Shown one piece after another: positions 1 through 8,524 of a stretch of 47,962 nucleotides of DNA (positions are counted from its first letter, which is position 1; every line of letters begins with the position of its first letter). The notes under the pieces are model-generated. The model saw only the letters and a program-made list of their open reading frames with translations. It ran no database searches and was not told the origin of the DNA. Both the position numbers and the translations under genes were made by a program. The stretch comes from Micavibrio_C sp964577255. GTDB taxonomy: Bacteria; Pseudomonadota; Alphaproteobacteria; Micavibrionales; Micavibrionaceae. The DNA is taken from positions 1 to 47,962 of the forward strand of contig CAZNYM010000010.1 of the NCBI GenBank assembly GCA_964577255.1, in the 5' to 3' direction.

Positions 1-472
1 CAAGCGCGGGCGTGACCAGGCTCAGTCCTTCCACCGCCGAAAGCACGGAGATCGCAGGCGTGATGGCCGCGTCACCGAAGAACAAAGCGGCGCCGATCAT
101 GCCCAGAATGGTCAAAACAAAGGGCGCCTTGTTCATCTTGCGCTGGACCAAAGCCATCAGCGACAGGGTGCCGCCCTCGCCGCGGTTGTCGGCATAAAGC
201 AGGAAAAACACATATTTAAGGGTCACGATGATGACAAGCGCCCAGATAATCAGCGATAGCACGCCGTAAACCTCGGGTACTGAAGCGGCGTCATCCCCCT
301 TGGCGGCATCAATGGCGACGCGAAAGGCATAAAGCGGGCTGGTTCCGATGTCGCCATAGACAACACCCACGCACCCCAGCGCCAATAACCACAGCCGACG
401 GGATGATTTCTGTTCCTGGCCTCCGTGGGAAGGGTTTTCCTGCTCGGTGCCGGGATCGACTTTGGAGAACAT
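1..472 (-). CDS. kup: Kup-type potassium transporter, N-terminal part (runs off window)
   Basis: This is the first 157 residues of a KUP/HAK potassium uptake permease, a K+/H+ symporter of the inner membrane. After a polar N-terminus the frame reads the family hallmark of the first membrane helix (GVVYGDIGTSPLYAF). It continues with a second hydrophobic segment ending in YVFFLLYADNRGEGGT, then a third with the GAALFFGDAAITPAISVLSA stretch typical of Kup. The rest lies beyond base 1. The ATG at 472-470 is the best start seen, giving a short cytoplasmic leader before helix 1, but it has no convincing Shine-Dalgarno sequence. The family assignment is secure; the exact start is less so. Confidence 0.93.
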   Translation of the reverse strand, partial: MFSKVDPGTEQENPSHGGQEQKSSRRLWLLALGCVGVVYGDIGTSPLYAFRVAIDAAKGDDAASVPEVYGVLSLIIWALVIIVTLKYVFFLLYADNRGEGGTLSLMALVQRKMNKAPFVLTILGMIGAALFFGDAAITPAISVLSAVEGLSLVTPAL

Positions 473-591
473 CGGAGGGAGCTTTCACTAAACTCTGCAA
501 ATCTGATACGGAAAGAGCCTGTCTCGGCCGCGATCATGATACTATCATTGCGCTACAGGGCAAACCCCTGAAAACCACGATCACAGACCTG

Positions 592-2068
592 CTATTTCGG
601 GCCTGCGTCAGTGCCGCCGACCATCACGCCGTGCATCCTCACCGAAGGCTGGCCGACCGTGACGGGTACTTTTTGCCCGCTTTTGCCGCACATGCCGGTT
701 TCACGGAAAATCTCGAGATCGTCGCCGATCATGTCGATCCGCTGCATCAGCTCCGGGCCGCTACCGGCCATCACCGCGCCCTTCACGCCGGCACCAAGCT
801 TTCCGTCCCTGATCTTGTAGGCTTCGCTGACGTCGAAAACGAAACGGCCCGACGCGGGGTCGACTTCGCCGCCCCCCAGGCTGACGACATAAAGTCCTTC
901 ATGGACCGATTCAATCATCTCTTCGCGCGTGGCCGTGCCGGCGCGCATGAAAGTATTGGTCATGCGCGGCATGACATCGTGACGGAAGCTCTGCCGGCGG
1001 CCGTTGCCGGTGGGCGCCTGATTCATCAGGCGCGCGTTCTTGAGATCCTGCATATAGCGCACGAGAATGCCGTCCTCGATCAAAACGTTTTCACGCGCGG
1101 GNNNNNNNNNNCTCGTCGTCGAACATGAACGAACCGCGCGAACCGTGGATGTTTCCCTGATCGACCACCGTGACGCCCGGCGCCGCCACGCGCTCGCCGA
1201 TCCTGCCAGCATAGACCGACTGTTTCTTGCGAATGGCGTCGCCTTCAAGCCCGTGGCCGACCGCCTCGTGCAGCATCACGCCCGCCCAGCCGTTGCCCAG
1301 CACCACCGTCGTCTCGCCCGCTGGCGCCGGCTCGGTATGCAGCTTGGCCCGCGCCGTGGCGAGCGCGTCATCCGCCATCTTATGCCAGGTGGCAGGCTCG
1401 AGCATCCGCGCCAGATCGGCGCAGCCGCTCACCGCTTTTATGGCGTCTTCCTGCGCGCCGTTCTCGGCGACCACCACGGTGACGCGGCCCTGAATGAAGG
1501 GCCGGAGATCGGTGAAAGTGGCTCCGTCATGGCGGATGATATGGACATGGCGCAGGGAGATCGCCAGAGCCAGGCTCACGCTCTGCACGGCGGGATCCTG
1601 AGCGCGGATATAATCCTCGGTCTCCTTCAGAAGCTTGATCCGCTCGCTGCCAGGCAGCAGCAGGAGGGGGTTATGCGGCGAATAGATCGTCGGCAGGCTC
1701 AGGCGGTCGCCATCCTCAAGCCCCTGCTGGTAAACCGGCGCCGTCGCGGGCGCGGGCGCGATGCCGAGAGCAGCGTTCTGGCGTGCGGCCTTGAGGGTCG
1801 CCCGCAGGGAAGACAGGTTGAAATTCTCGCTGAAGGCGAAACCGGTTTTCTCGCCGTTTATGAAACGGGCGCTGTAACCCTGGCTCGCACTGGTGCTCAG
1901 GCCCACGGGCTTGCCGTCGCGCCAGGACAGTTCCTGGAGCTCGCCCCGCTCCATGAACAGCTCGCCGATATCGGCGCTGCCCAGAATAGCGAGCGTTTCG
2001 TTGTAGGCTTGCTGCGAAGTCAGGCCGGTGGCGGCGAAAAACGCCTCGGCGGCAAAGGAAGCGGTCAT
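592..2068 (-). CDS. tldD: TldD metalloprotease (interrupted by assembly gap)
   Basis: TldD is the zinc-bearing subunit of the TldD/TldE protease, which processes small modified peptides and the CcdA antitoxin in Enterobacteria. The N-terminal 325 residues run from the ATG at 2068 and hold the HExxxH zinc motif (HEAVGH, residues 267-272). The C-terminal part after the gap has the family's MQDxxNARL, PTGNGRR, PRMTNTFM and VGQP elements and ends at the stop at 592-594. The two parts are in different frames because ten Ns separate DDE from PARENVL. TldD proteins normally read DDEGTP there, so about six bases (Gly-Thr) are missing. Total length near 480 residues fits the family. I read it as one intact gene, not a pseudogene. 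Confidence 0.93.
1102..1111. other. Assembly gap of ten Ns inside tldD
   Basis: Ten unknown bases lie inside tldD. The flanking codons give DDE before the gap and PARENVL after it (reading the minus strand), while TldD homologues have DDE-Gly-Thr-Pro at this place. The true missing length is therefore probably 6 nt. The N run is a placeholder, and the apparent frameshift is artificial. Confidence 0.95.
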
Positions 2069-2156
2069 GGATAGTCCCTGTTGTCGTATTTGTTGTTTCT
2101 ATTGATCGACAAGCCTTAGCATGGTGACCGGAAAACCGGAAGAAATACCCTTTGTA

Positions 2157-3347
2157 TTATACAGAATCACCGCAAACCCAGCCCGAGCTCCACGCCCACT
2201 GGAAATTGTAACCACCCAGCCATCCGGTCACATCCACCACCTCACCGATGAAATAAAGCCCGGCAACCTCACGCGCCTCCATGGTTTGCGAGGACAGCGC
2301 CGCCGTATCGACCCCGCCCGCCGTCACTTCGGCGGTGCGGTAGCCCTCCGTCCCCTGCGGCGTTATCTCCCAGTTTTGCGGCAACGCGGCAGCGGCAAGT
2401 TTTTTATCCGAAAGCGCGGCCATGGCCGCATCCTCCTGCCCGGCCAGCGCGGCGAACAAAGACGCCGCGCGTTCGGGCAGCCAGGCACCCAGCACCGTGC
2501 GCAGTTTCTTCTTCGGACTCTCCGTGCGGGCCTGCTTCAAGGCTTCTGCCAGTTTCACGCCGGGGCACAGATCGACGTGCACCGTCTGCCCTTCCCGCCA
2601 GTAAGACGAGATTTGCAAAATCGCCGGGCCGCTCAGACCCCGGTGCGTGAACAAAAGCGCTTCGTTGAATGCGGCTTTGCCGCACATCACGCGCGCCTGC
2701 GGCACCGCCACGCCGGAAAGCGGCTTGGTCATCTGCAGCAACGCTTCGGCGAAGACCAGCGGCACCAGAGCCGGACGCGGTTCGATCACCGGCATGCCGA
2801 AACGTCGCGCGATGTCGTAGCCCAGACCCGTGGCGCCGATCTTGGGGATCGACAACCCGCCCGTCGCCACCACCAAACGCGGCGCGGTGAAAATACCGGC
2901 GGACGTTTTTACGCTGTAAACATCTCCCTGGCGTTCGATGCCTTCCACCGCGGTGTTGTCGCGGATGATCCCGCCGGCCTGCGCCGCTTCCCGCACCAGC
3001 ATCGTGATGATCTGGGTCGAAGGGCCGTCGCAGAAAAGCTGGCCCAGTGTCTTCTCATGCCAGGCGATGCCATGCCGCTCGACCAGCGCTATGAAATCGC
3101 GCGGCGTGTAGCGCGCCAGCGCCGATTTGCAAAAATGCGGGTTGTTTGAAAGGAACGCGGAAGGCGTGCAATGAAGATTGGTGAAATTGCAGCGTCCGCC
3201 GCCGGAAATGCGTATTTTCTCGCCGATGCGCGCGGCATGGTCGAGTACCATCACCCGCCGTCCGCGTTGCCCGGCCCGCGCCGCGCACATCAGGCCGGCG
3301 GCGCCGGCACCCAGAATAATCACATCATAGGCTTTATTTTCCGCCAT
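2157..3347 (-). CDS. YhiN/HI0933-family FAD-dependent flavoprotein
   Basis: This 396-residue protein belongs to the HI0933/YhiN family of NAD(P)/FAD-dependent oxidoreductases, whose substrates are mostly unknown (BaiN is a relative). It opens with a Rossmann dinucleotide-binding motif (GAGAAG near residues 13-18). The diagnostic SGGGRCNFTN follows near residue 50, then the VVATGG signature, and the C-terminus closes with GEVVDVTGWLGGYNFQWAWSSG. Length is normal for the family. It lies upstream of tldD on the same strand with 88 bases between them, so the two may or may not share a transcript. It diverges from the small Cys/His protein at 3437. Confidence 0.93.
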   Translation of the reverse strand: MAENKAYDVIILGAGAAGLMCAARAGQRGRRVMVLDHAARIGEKIRISGGGRCNFTNLHCTPSAFLSNNPHFCKSALARYTPRDFIALVERHGIAWHEKTLGQLFCDGPSTQIITMLVREAAQAGGIIRDNTAVEGIERQGDVYSVKTSAGIFTAPRLVVATGGLSIPKIGATGLGYDIARRFGMPVIEPRPALVPLVFAEALLQMTKPLSGVAVPQARVMCGKAAFNEALLFTHRGLSGPAILQISSYWREGQTVHVDLCPGVKLAEALKQARTESPKKKLRTVLGAWLPERAASLFAALAGQEDAAMAALSDKKLAAAALPQNWEITPQGTEGYRTAEVTAGGVDTAALSSQTMEAREVAGLYFIGEVVDVTGWLGGYNFQWAWSSGWVCGDSV

Positions 3348-3436
3348 TTTAACCTTTTCGGGGGGCTTTTCTTGCGCTTATGCTATACAATATCAGTAGA
3401 GACAAGCCTTGTGATTTTTTACCAAAGGAAACGCAC

Positions 3437-3625
3437 ATGCTGGACATGATTAAATCCCTGCTCGGCGGCAAGCCGGGCAAAACCCCCGCCGAGGGCAGCT
3501 GTTGCCACGGCGAGAAAAAAGCCGCCAAGGAAGAAGGCTGCTGTGGTGGCGGTCATCACCATCACCACGAAGAAGAAGACCATACCAAGCCCAAGGACGG
3601 GTGCTGCGGCGGCCATTGCCACTAA
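3437..3625 (+). CDS. Cys/His-rich metal-binding microprotein (62 aa)
   Basis: The protein is 62 residues long. The first 20 are ordinary (MLDMIKSLLGGKPGK), and the rest is built from paired cysteines and histidines: SCCHGE, GCCGGGHHHHH, an acidic spacer, then GCCGGHCH. That is seven cysteines and eight or so histidines in about 40 residues, which strongly suggests soft-metal binding (Zn, Cu, Ni or similar); whether it stores, carries or senses metal cannot be told. The ATG at 3437 follows AAAGGAA with good spacing, so I prefer it to an upstream ATG at 3380. An extended -10 like element (TGCTATACA, 3381-3389) and a short perfect palindrome, ACAAGCCTTGT (3402-3412), precede it. A strong terminator follows, so it is probably monocistronic. 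I do not recognise a named family. Confidence 0.8.
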   Translation: MLDMIKSLLGGKPGKTPAEGSCCHGEKKAAKEEGCCGGGHHHHHEEEDHTKPKDGCCGGHCH

Positions 3626-3644
3626 GCGCTCCGTTTTTCTTTGC

Positions 3645-3678
3645 AACGCCCGGCGCCCCAGGCCTGCCGGGCGTTTTG
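3645..3678 (+). terminator. Intrinsic terminator after the metal-binding microprotein gene
   Basis: A ten-base perfect inverted repeat, AACGCCCGGC (3645-3654) and GCCGGGCGTT (3666-3675), encloses an 11-base loop, and the second arm runs into TTTT. It begins 20 bases after the stop codon at 3625. Confidence 0.85.
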
Positions 3679-3798
3679 CATTTTAGGCAAAATTGGCGGA
3701 AACATGCTTCAAAGCCGGGCAAAGATTATCGATCCGTTAAAGCTCCATCCCTTAGACTGTAATCTGGTGGATCGTGAAAAAGACGAGGCGTTTTAACC

Positions 3799-4671
3799 AT
3801 GCCCCAGGATAGCGTGATGCAAGCGGTGCTGCGCGTGGTGCAGCTGCGGACATTTGCCGACGCCTATCGAAAGACCTTCGAAGTGGTGGAAGCTGGTAAC
3901 AATCTTCTGCGCGAGCAGGCTTTCCGTCTGCGCTATCAGGTTTACTGCGAGGACAACCGCTTCATCATTCCGGGTGGGCCCGAAGGCCTTGAAACCGATT
4001 CCTACGACGAGCGCGCCCGCCATTTCCTCCTGATGCATAAAGCCAGCGGCGAAGCCGTGGGCACCGTGCGGGTGATCCCGCCCAACCGCGTCAATCCCGA
4101 CGACAGTTTTCCGCTGCAGGAAAACTGCGATCACCCGCTTCTGCTGATCGACGAGAAGATCGGCAATCTGTGCGAAATCTCGCGTCTGTGCATGGTGAAG
4201 AATTTCCGCCGCCGGCCGATGGATGGCAAGATCCTGCCGGCTTATTACGAAGCCGAGAATTTCCAGGAAGGTCTGCGCCATGTCAGAAGCATGGGCCGCT
4301 ATTTCCGCCGCCGCATTCCTTACGCGCCGCTTGGGCTCCTGCGCGCCGCCTTCGGCGCCGTGATGGACGCCGGGGCGCTTGACGTCGTCATGGGCATCGA
4401 CCCGCAGCAACTGCGCACGCTTAAGCGCCTCGGCCTGTCTTTCCGGCCTCTGGGCGCGCCGATCGACACGCTGGGCCAGATCCAGCCTCTGGTCTTCAAC
4501 ATCAAGAACGCGCTGGACACCATGGCGCTTGAAAATCCGGAATGCTGGGAGATCGCGAGCAACCAGGGCCAGCTGCACAAGCGCGCGACCATGATGGTTC
4601 AGGACCAATGGCACGACAACGTGGTGGACGACACCTGCCGCGCCATGATCATGCGCCGGATGATGCCCTGA
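3799..4671 (+). CDS. PEP-CTERM/exosortase-associated acyltransferase-like protein (autoinducer-synthase fold)
   Basis: This 290-residue protein resembles the acyltransferases found next to exosortase/PEP-CTERM systems, which share the GNAT-like fold of LuxI acyl-homoserine-lactone synthases and N-acyl amino acid synthases. Visible hallmarks are an N-terminal helix followed by LREQAFRLRYQVYCED (near residues 37-52) and an acidic stretch with DSYDERARHFLL. AVGTVRVIPPN comes next (near residue 95), then CEISRLCMVKNFRRR (near residue 130). Family knowledge suggests transfer of an acyl group from acyl-ACP or acyl-CoA to an amine; the real substrate is unknown. No exosortase, PEP-CTERM substrate or LuxR regulator is present in the window. 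The ATG at 3799 has only a weak Shine-Dalgarno. Confidence 0.75.
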   Translation: MPQDSVMQAVLRVVQLRTFADAYRKTFEVVEAGNNLLREQAFRLRYQVYCEDNRFIIPGGPEGLETDSYDERARHFLLMHKASGEAVGTVRVIPPNRVNPDDSFPLQENCDHPLLLIDEKIGNLCEISRLCMVKNFRRRPMDGKILPAYYEAENFQEGLRHVRSMGRYFRRRIPYAPLGLLRAAFGAVMDAGALDVVMGIDPQQLRTLKRLGLSFRPLGAPIDTLGQIQPLVFNIKNALDTMALENPECWEIASNQGQLHKRATMMVQDQWHDNVVDDTCRAMIMRRMMP

Positions 4672-4723
4672 CATAGCCGCTATACCCCATGACTTTGCTG
4701 CCCCCCTGTGCTGAAATAGGGGC

Positions 4724-6133
4724 ATGATTCGCTATATTTCCACGCGCGGCGGCGGCCAGCCGCAAAACTTTACCGACGTTCTGATGCAGGGCATGGCCCC
4801 CGACGGCGGCCTGTTCATCCCCGACAGCTGGCCCGAGTTCGACCACAACATCATGGCAGCGCTTTCCGGCCTGTCCTACACCAACACCGCCGTGCGGGTG
4901 ATGCAGCCTTTCATCGGCCGCGCGCTTAAGTCTGAAAAGCTGTTCGCACTGCTGGGTCAGGCTTACCGCCCCGGCGTGTTCGATCATACCGCTATCGCGC
5001 CTCTGACCCAGATCGGGCCGAATGCCTGGCTGCTCGAGCTGTTCCACGGCCCGACCTTTTCCTTCAAGGATTACGCGCTGCAGTTCATGGGGCGCCTGTT
5101 CGATCATCTGCTGAGCGAAAGCGGGCAGAAGATCACCATCGTCGGCGCCACTTCGGGCGATACCGGCTCGGCCGCGATCGAGGCTTTCCGTCACTGCAAG
5201 AACGCCGACATTTTCATCCTGCATCCCCAGGGCCGCACCTCGGAAATCCAGCGGCGTCAGATGACGACCGTGCAGGCCGACAATGTCTTCAATGTTGCCA
5301 TCGAGGGCACGTTCGACGACTGCCAGGCGCTCGTGAAAGCCCTGTTCGCCGACGAAAAACTGCGCCGCGACCTCAGCCTCTCCGCCGTCAACTCGATCAA
5401 CTTCGCCCGCATCATGGCCCAGGTCGCCTACTATGCCGCCGCGGCAAGCGCGCTGGGCGCGCCGCACCGGCCGGTATCCTTTGCCGTGCCGACGGGGAAT
5501 TTCGGCAACGTCTATGCCGCCTGGGTGGCGCGGCGCATGGGCTTCCCCATCGGCCAGCTCGTCATCGGCACCAACCGCAACGACATTCTCACGCGCTTTT
5601 TCGAAACCGGCAGCATGACGGTCGAATCCGTCGTGCCTTCCCTAAGCCCCAGCATGGATATCCAGGTCTCGAGCAATTTCGAGCGTTATCTGTGCGAAGC
5701 TCTCGACCGCGATCACCTGGCCGTCGTGCGGCTGATGGACGATCTCAAAAACAAGAAATCCTTCACCGTGCCCCCGGCCGTGCTCGAGCGGGCCCAGGCC
5801 GACTTCTGCGCCTATCGCTGCGCCGACCTCAATACCATCGAAATGGTGCGCGAATGCCACGCCTCGACCGGCCTGACCATCGACCCGCACACCGCCGTGG
5901 CGCTGTCGGCCGCCGTGCAGGCCATGAACCGCGACCCGGCCACGCCGATGGTAATTTTGGGCTGCGCCCATCCGGCCAAATTCCCTGACGCCGTCAAACA
6001 GGCCACGGGCAAAGAGCCGCCGCTGCCTGAATCCCTGGCCAAAATCATGAAGCGGCCCGAGATGTTCACGCCGCTCGCGGCCGATCTCGAAAAGCTCAAA
6101 ACCTTCATCCGCCAGAACGCCCGCCCGGGCTAG
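4724..6133 (+). CDS. thrC: Threonine synthase
   Basis: ThrC converts O-phospho-L-homoserine and water to L-threonine and phosphate, the last step of threonine synthesis, in the cytoplasm using PLP. The 469-residue protein starts MIRYISTRG and carries the APDGGLF motif. The PLP-lysine motif is FHGPTFSFKDYALQ with K115, followed by the phosphate-binding GATSGDTGSAA loop. Length matches the long (class II, fungal/proteobacterial) threonine synthases. It is followed by an M16 protease gene 39 bases downstream on the same strand, an arrangement common in alphaproteobacteria. Confidence 0.97.
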   Translation: MIRYISTRGGGQPQNFTDVLMQGMAPDGGLFIPDSWPEFDHNIMAALSGLSYTNTAVRVMQPFIGRALKSEKLFALLGQAYRPGVFDHTAIAPLTQIGPNAWLLELFHGPTFSFKDYALQFMGRLFDHLLSESGQKITIVGATSGDTGSAAIEAFRHCKNADIFILHPQGRTSEIQRRQMTTVQADNVFNVAIEGTFDDCQALVKALFADEKLRRDLSLSAVNSINFARIMAQVAYYAAAASALGAPHRPVSFAVPTGNFGNVYAAWVARRMGFPIGQLVIGTNRNDILTRFFETGSMTVESVVPSLSPSMDIQVSSNFERYLCEALDRDHLAVVRLMDDLKNKKSFTVPPAVLERAQADFCAYRCADLNTIEMVRECHASTGLTIDPHTAVALSAAVQAMNRDPATPMVILGCAHPAKFPDAVKQATGKEPPLPESLAKIMKRPEMFTPLAADLEKLKTFIRQNARPG

Positions 6134-6172
6134 CCGCTTGCCAAAACGCCCTCGAAACCTTAAGTAATAGGC

Positions 6173-7432
6173 ATGTCCATAAAGCTCACCACCTTGCCTT
6201 CGGGCCTGCGCGTCATCACCGACAGCGTCGATTCCGTCGACAGCGTTGCCCTGGGCGTGTGGGCCGATGTCGGCACGCGCCACGAAGACATGGAGGAGAA
6301 CGGCGTCGCCCACATGGTCGAGCATATGATGTTCAAGGGCACACCCACCCGCACCACCGCGCAGATCGCCGAGCAGATCGAGGATGTGGGCGGCCAGGTC
6401 AACGCCTATACCAGCCGCGAGCTGACGGCCTATCACATCCACCTGCTGAAAGAAGATGTGCCGCTGGCGCTCGACATCCTCGCCGACATCATGCAGAACT
6501 CGACCATGCCCGAGGACGAAATCGAGCGTGAGCGCGACGTGATCCTGCAGGAGATTGGCATGAACGCCGACACGCCAGACGACCTGGTGTTCGATCATTA
6601 TCAGGAAACCGCCTATCCCCGGCAGGCGCTGGGCGCGCCGATCCTGGGCAGCGCCGAAATCGTCGGCGGGATGGACCGCGGCACGATGCAGAAATACGTG
6701 GCGCGCTTTTACACGCCGGGACGCCTGGTTGTGTCTGCGGCCGGCAACGTCGATCATGATGAATTCGTCAGGCGCGTAGCTGATCTGTTCACGGCCCTGC
6801 CGCCCGATCAGAAAGGTGCCCATAAAGAAGCCGCTTATAAGGGCGGCGACCGCCGCGAATCAAAAGAGCTCGAGCAAAGCCACCTGGTCATGGGCTGGCG
6901 CGGCATTCCGCGTCAGGACAAGGATATCCACGCGGCAAGTGCGCTCGGCACGCTGCTGGGCGGCGGCATGTCCTCGCGCCTGTTTCAGGAAGTGCGCGAA
7001 AAGCGCGGCCTCGTCTACGCCGTGTTCGCCTTCCACAGCGCCTATCAGGATGACGGGCAGTTCTCCGTCTATGCCGGTACCGGGCCCGAGCGCCTGCCCG
7101 AGCTTGTGCCGGTGATCTGCGAGGAAATTCTCAAAGTGGCCGACACGGTGACCGACGAAGAACTGGCCCGCGCCAAGGCGCAGATGCGCGCCGGCATCGT
7201 CATGGGCCGCGAGTCGATGATGGGCCGCGCCAACCAGCAGGCCAAAGTACTGATCCACACCGGCAAGATGCCCGACGTGCAGGAACGCCTGCGCAGGATC
7301 GAATCTCTCACCTGCGCCGATATCGCCCGCGTCGCCCGGCGCATCTTTTCGACGCCGCTCACGGTCGCGGGCCTGGGGCCTCTCGATACACTGGAAAGCT
7401 ACGACAGCATGGCCGCGCGGCTGCGGGCCTAA
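6173..7432 (+). CDS. M16-family zinc protease (mitochondrial-processing-peptidase-like)
   Basis: This is a 419-residue M16B metalloprotease, the family of mitochondrial processing peptidase beta and of bacterial PqqL/YmxG-type enzymes. The inverted zinc motif HxxEH reads HMVEH (residues 47-51), inside the usual context GVAHMVEHMMFKGT. It is followed by the family's TSRELTAY and ERDVILQEI segments, which supplies the third zinc ligand region. The second half carries GGGMSSRLFQEVREKRGLVY, the typical M16 C-terminal domain signature. The protein is full length. It sits just after thrC and its last four bases overlap the convergent rlmE. Confidence 0.95.
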   Translation: MSIKLTTLPSGLRVITDSVDSVDSVALGVWADVGTRHEDMEENGVAHMVEHMMFKGTPTRTTAQIAEQIEDVGGQVNAYTSRELTAYHIHLLKEDVPLALDILADIMQNSTMPEDEIERERDVILQEIGMNADTPDDLVFDHYQETAYPRQALGAPILGSAEIVGGMDRGTMQKYVARFYTPGRLVVSAAGNVDHDEFVRRVADLFTALPPDQKGAHKEAAYKGGDRRESKELEQSHLVMGWRGIPRQDKDIHAASALGTLLGGGMSSRLFQEVREKRGLVYAVFAFHSAYQDDGQFSVYAGTGPERLPELVPVICEEILKVADTVTDEELARAKAQMRAGIVMGRESMMGRANQQAKVLIHTGKMPDVQERLRRIESLTCADIARVARRIFSTPLTVAGLGPLDTLESYDSMAARLRA

Positions 7433-8112
7433 ACGCTGTCTTCACGCCGGAACCCCGTCGCCACCACATACTGCTCCGATGAATCCTTGCGGCTGGCGGG
7501 GGGCTTGATGTGCTTCACGGTTTTAAAATCGGCCTTCATGCGCTTGAGCAGGTCGGCCTGGGTGCCGCCCTGGAACACCTTGGCCACGAACGTGCCGCCG
7601 GGCTTGAGCACCTCGATGGCGAAATCGTACGCCGCTTCCGCCAGCGCCATGATGCGCAAATGATCGGTCTGGCGGTGTCCGGTGGTGTTGGGTGCCATGT
7701 CGCTCAGCACCAGATCGGCGCCCGTGCCCAGAGCCGCCACCAGCGCCTCGGGCGCGTCCTCGTCCATGAAATCCATCTGCAGAAACGTCACGCCTGGCAG
7801 TTCGTCCATCGCCAGCAGGTCGAGCGCGATAACCTTGCCCGCGCCGCGCTGCGCCGCCACCTGCGACCAGCCGCCGGGTGCCGCGCCCAGGTCAACCACC
7901 ACCGCGCCCTTCTTGATCAGATGCAGCTTTTCGTCCATCTCGATCAGCTTGTAAGCCGCGCGCGAGCGCATGCCCTGATCCTGCGCCCGGCGCACATAGG
8001 GGTCGTTGAGCTGGCGCTCGAGCCAGCGCGTCGAGGACGCCTTGCGACGCGCCGCCGTCTTTACGCGCACCGCCGTGCGGGCATTCTTGCGGGGGGGTTG
8101 CTTGTCGCTCAT
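7429..8112 (-). CDS. rlmE: 23S rRNA (uridine-2552 2'-O)-methyltransferase RlmE/FtsJ
   Basis: RlmE methylates the 2'-OH of U2552 in the A loop of 23S rRNA at a late stage of 50S assembly. The 227-residue protein has a basic N-terminal tail of about 30 residues, the SAM-binding motif VVDLGAAPGGWSQ (residues 73-85), and the full K-D-K-E catalytic set. These residues are K55 in RAAYKL, D138 in LSDMAPN, K178 in FVAKVF and E213 in SEQYVVA. Its start overlaps the stop of the small membrane-protein gene upstream (8109-8112, ATGA), so the two are translationally coupled. It ends against the convergent M16 protease. Confidence 0.96.
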   Translation of the reverse strand: MSDKQPPRKNARTAVRVKTAARRKASSTRWLERQLNDPYVRRAQDQGMRSRAAYKLIEMDEKLHLIKKGAVVVDLGAAPGGWSQVAAQRGAGKVIALDLLAMDELPGVTFLQMDFMDEDAPEALVAALGTGADLVLSDMAPNTTGHRQTDHLRIMALAEAAYDFAIEVLKPGGTFVAKVFQGGTQADLLKRMKADFKTVKHIKPPASRKDSSEQYVVATGFRREDSV

Positions 8113-8459
8113 AAAAACATCACCAGCATGGAAACGCAGAAGCTCACAAAAAAGATCCCGATCGCGGCGGCCAGATAGATCACGCCGCCCGTGCGCGGGG
8201 AAAGATACGCCAGCAGCAGGAAAAGCGCGATAAAAAAACCGTAGACCGCCAGGCCGCGCGGATAAACCGCGGATTCAAGCAGGCCGGGCAGAAACCCGCG
8301 GCCGTAGCCTATATGCTCCATCAGCTCGACCTGGGCGCGCAGCATCAGGATGCAGGTACCGATGAAACCCAGTGTCAGCAGGCGCTGGCCCTTGTGTACG
8401 GCCGCGAGGCCGACCGGCAGCCACAAAAGATCGATCCATTGATAGAGCAAAGCAGGCAT
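8109..8459 (-). CDS. Small membrane protein of unknown function upstream of rlmE
   Basis: The protein has 116 residues and four likely transmembrane segments (about residues 8-20, 28-44, 68-88 and 92-114). Short charged loops, including ELMEHIGYGRG between the second and third, separate them. I recognise no family or catalytic motif. An AAGG sequence lies four bases before the ATG at 8459. The stop codon overlaps the rlmE start by four bases, so it is co-expressed with rlmE. Translational coupling to an rRNA methyltransferase gene does not by itself indicate a related function. Confidence 0.75.
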   Translation of the reverse strand: MPALLYQWIDLLWLPVGLAAVHKGQRLLTLGFIGTCILMLRAQVELMEHIGYGRGFLPGLLESAVYPRGLAVYGFFIALFLLLAYLSPRTGGVIYLAAAIGIFFVSFCVSMLVMFL

Positions 8460-8524
8460 ATTACCTTATACACCGTGACCGGCGTTTTTCGACCGCCATG
8501 ATTGCAACAAATTTAGAGGCGATA

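Noticed and set aside
592..1248. A separate short gene or pseudogene fragment of tldD
   Set aside because: The frame break coincides exactly with the ten Ns, and a six-base fill restores one intact TldD.
2122..2145. CCGG-AAAA-CCGG hairpin after the YhiN-type gene as a terminator
   Set aside because: The stem is only four base pairs and no adequate T-run follows on the minus strand.
3554..3571. Run of histidine codons that might be a His-tag from vector contamination
   Set aside because: It lies within a natural Cys/His-rich protein flanked by ordinary chromosomal genes, with no vector or linker sequence around it.
5642..6823. A 393-codon minus-strand frame across thrC and the M16 protease gene
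   Set aside because: It spans two well-supported genes on the other strand and its translation has no recognisable domain.
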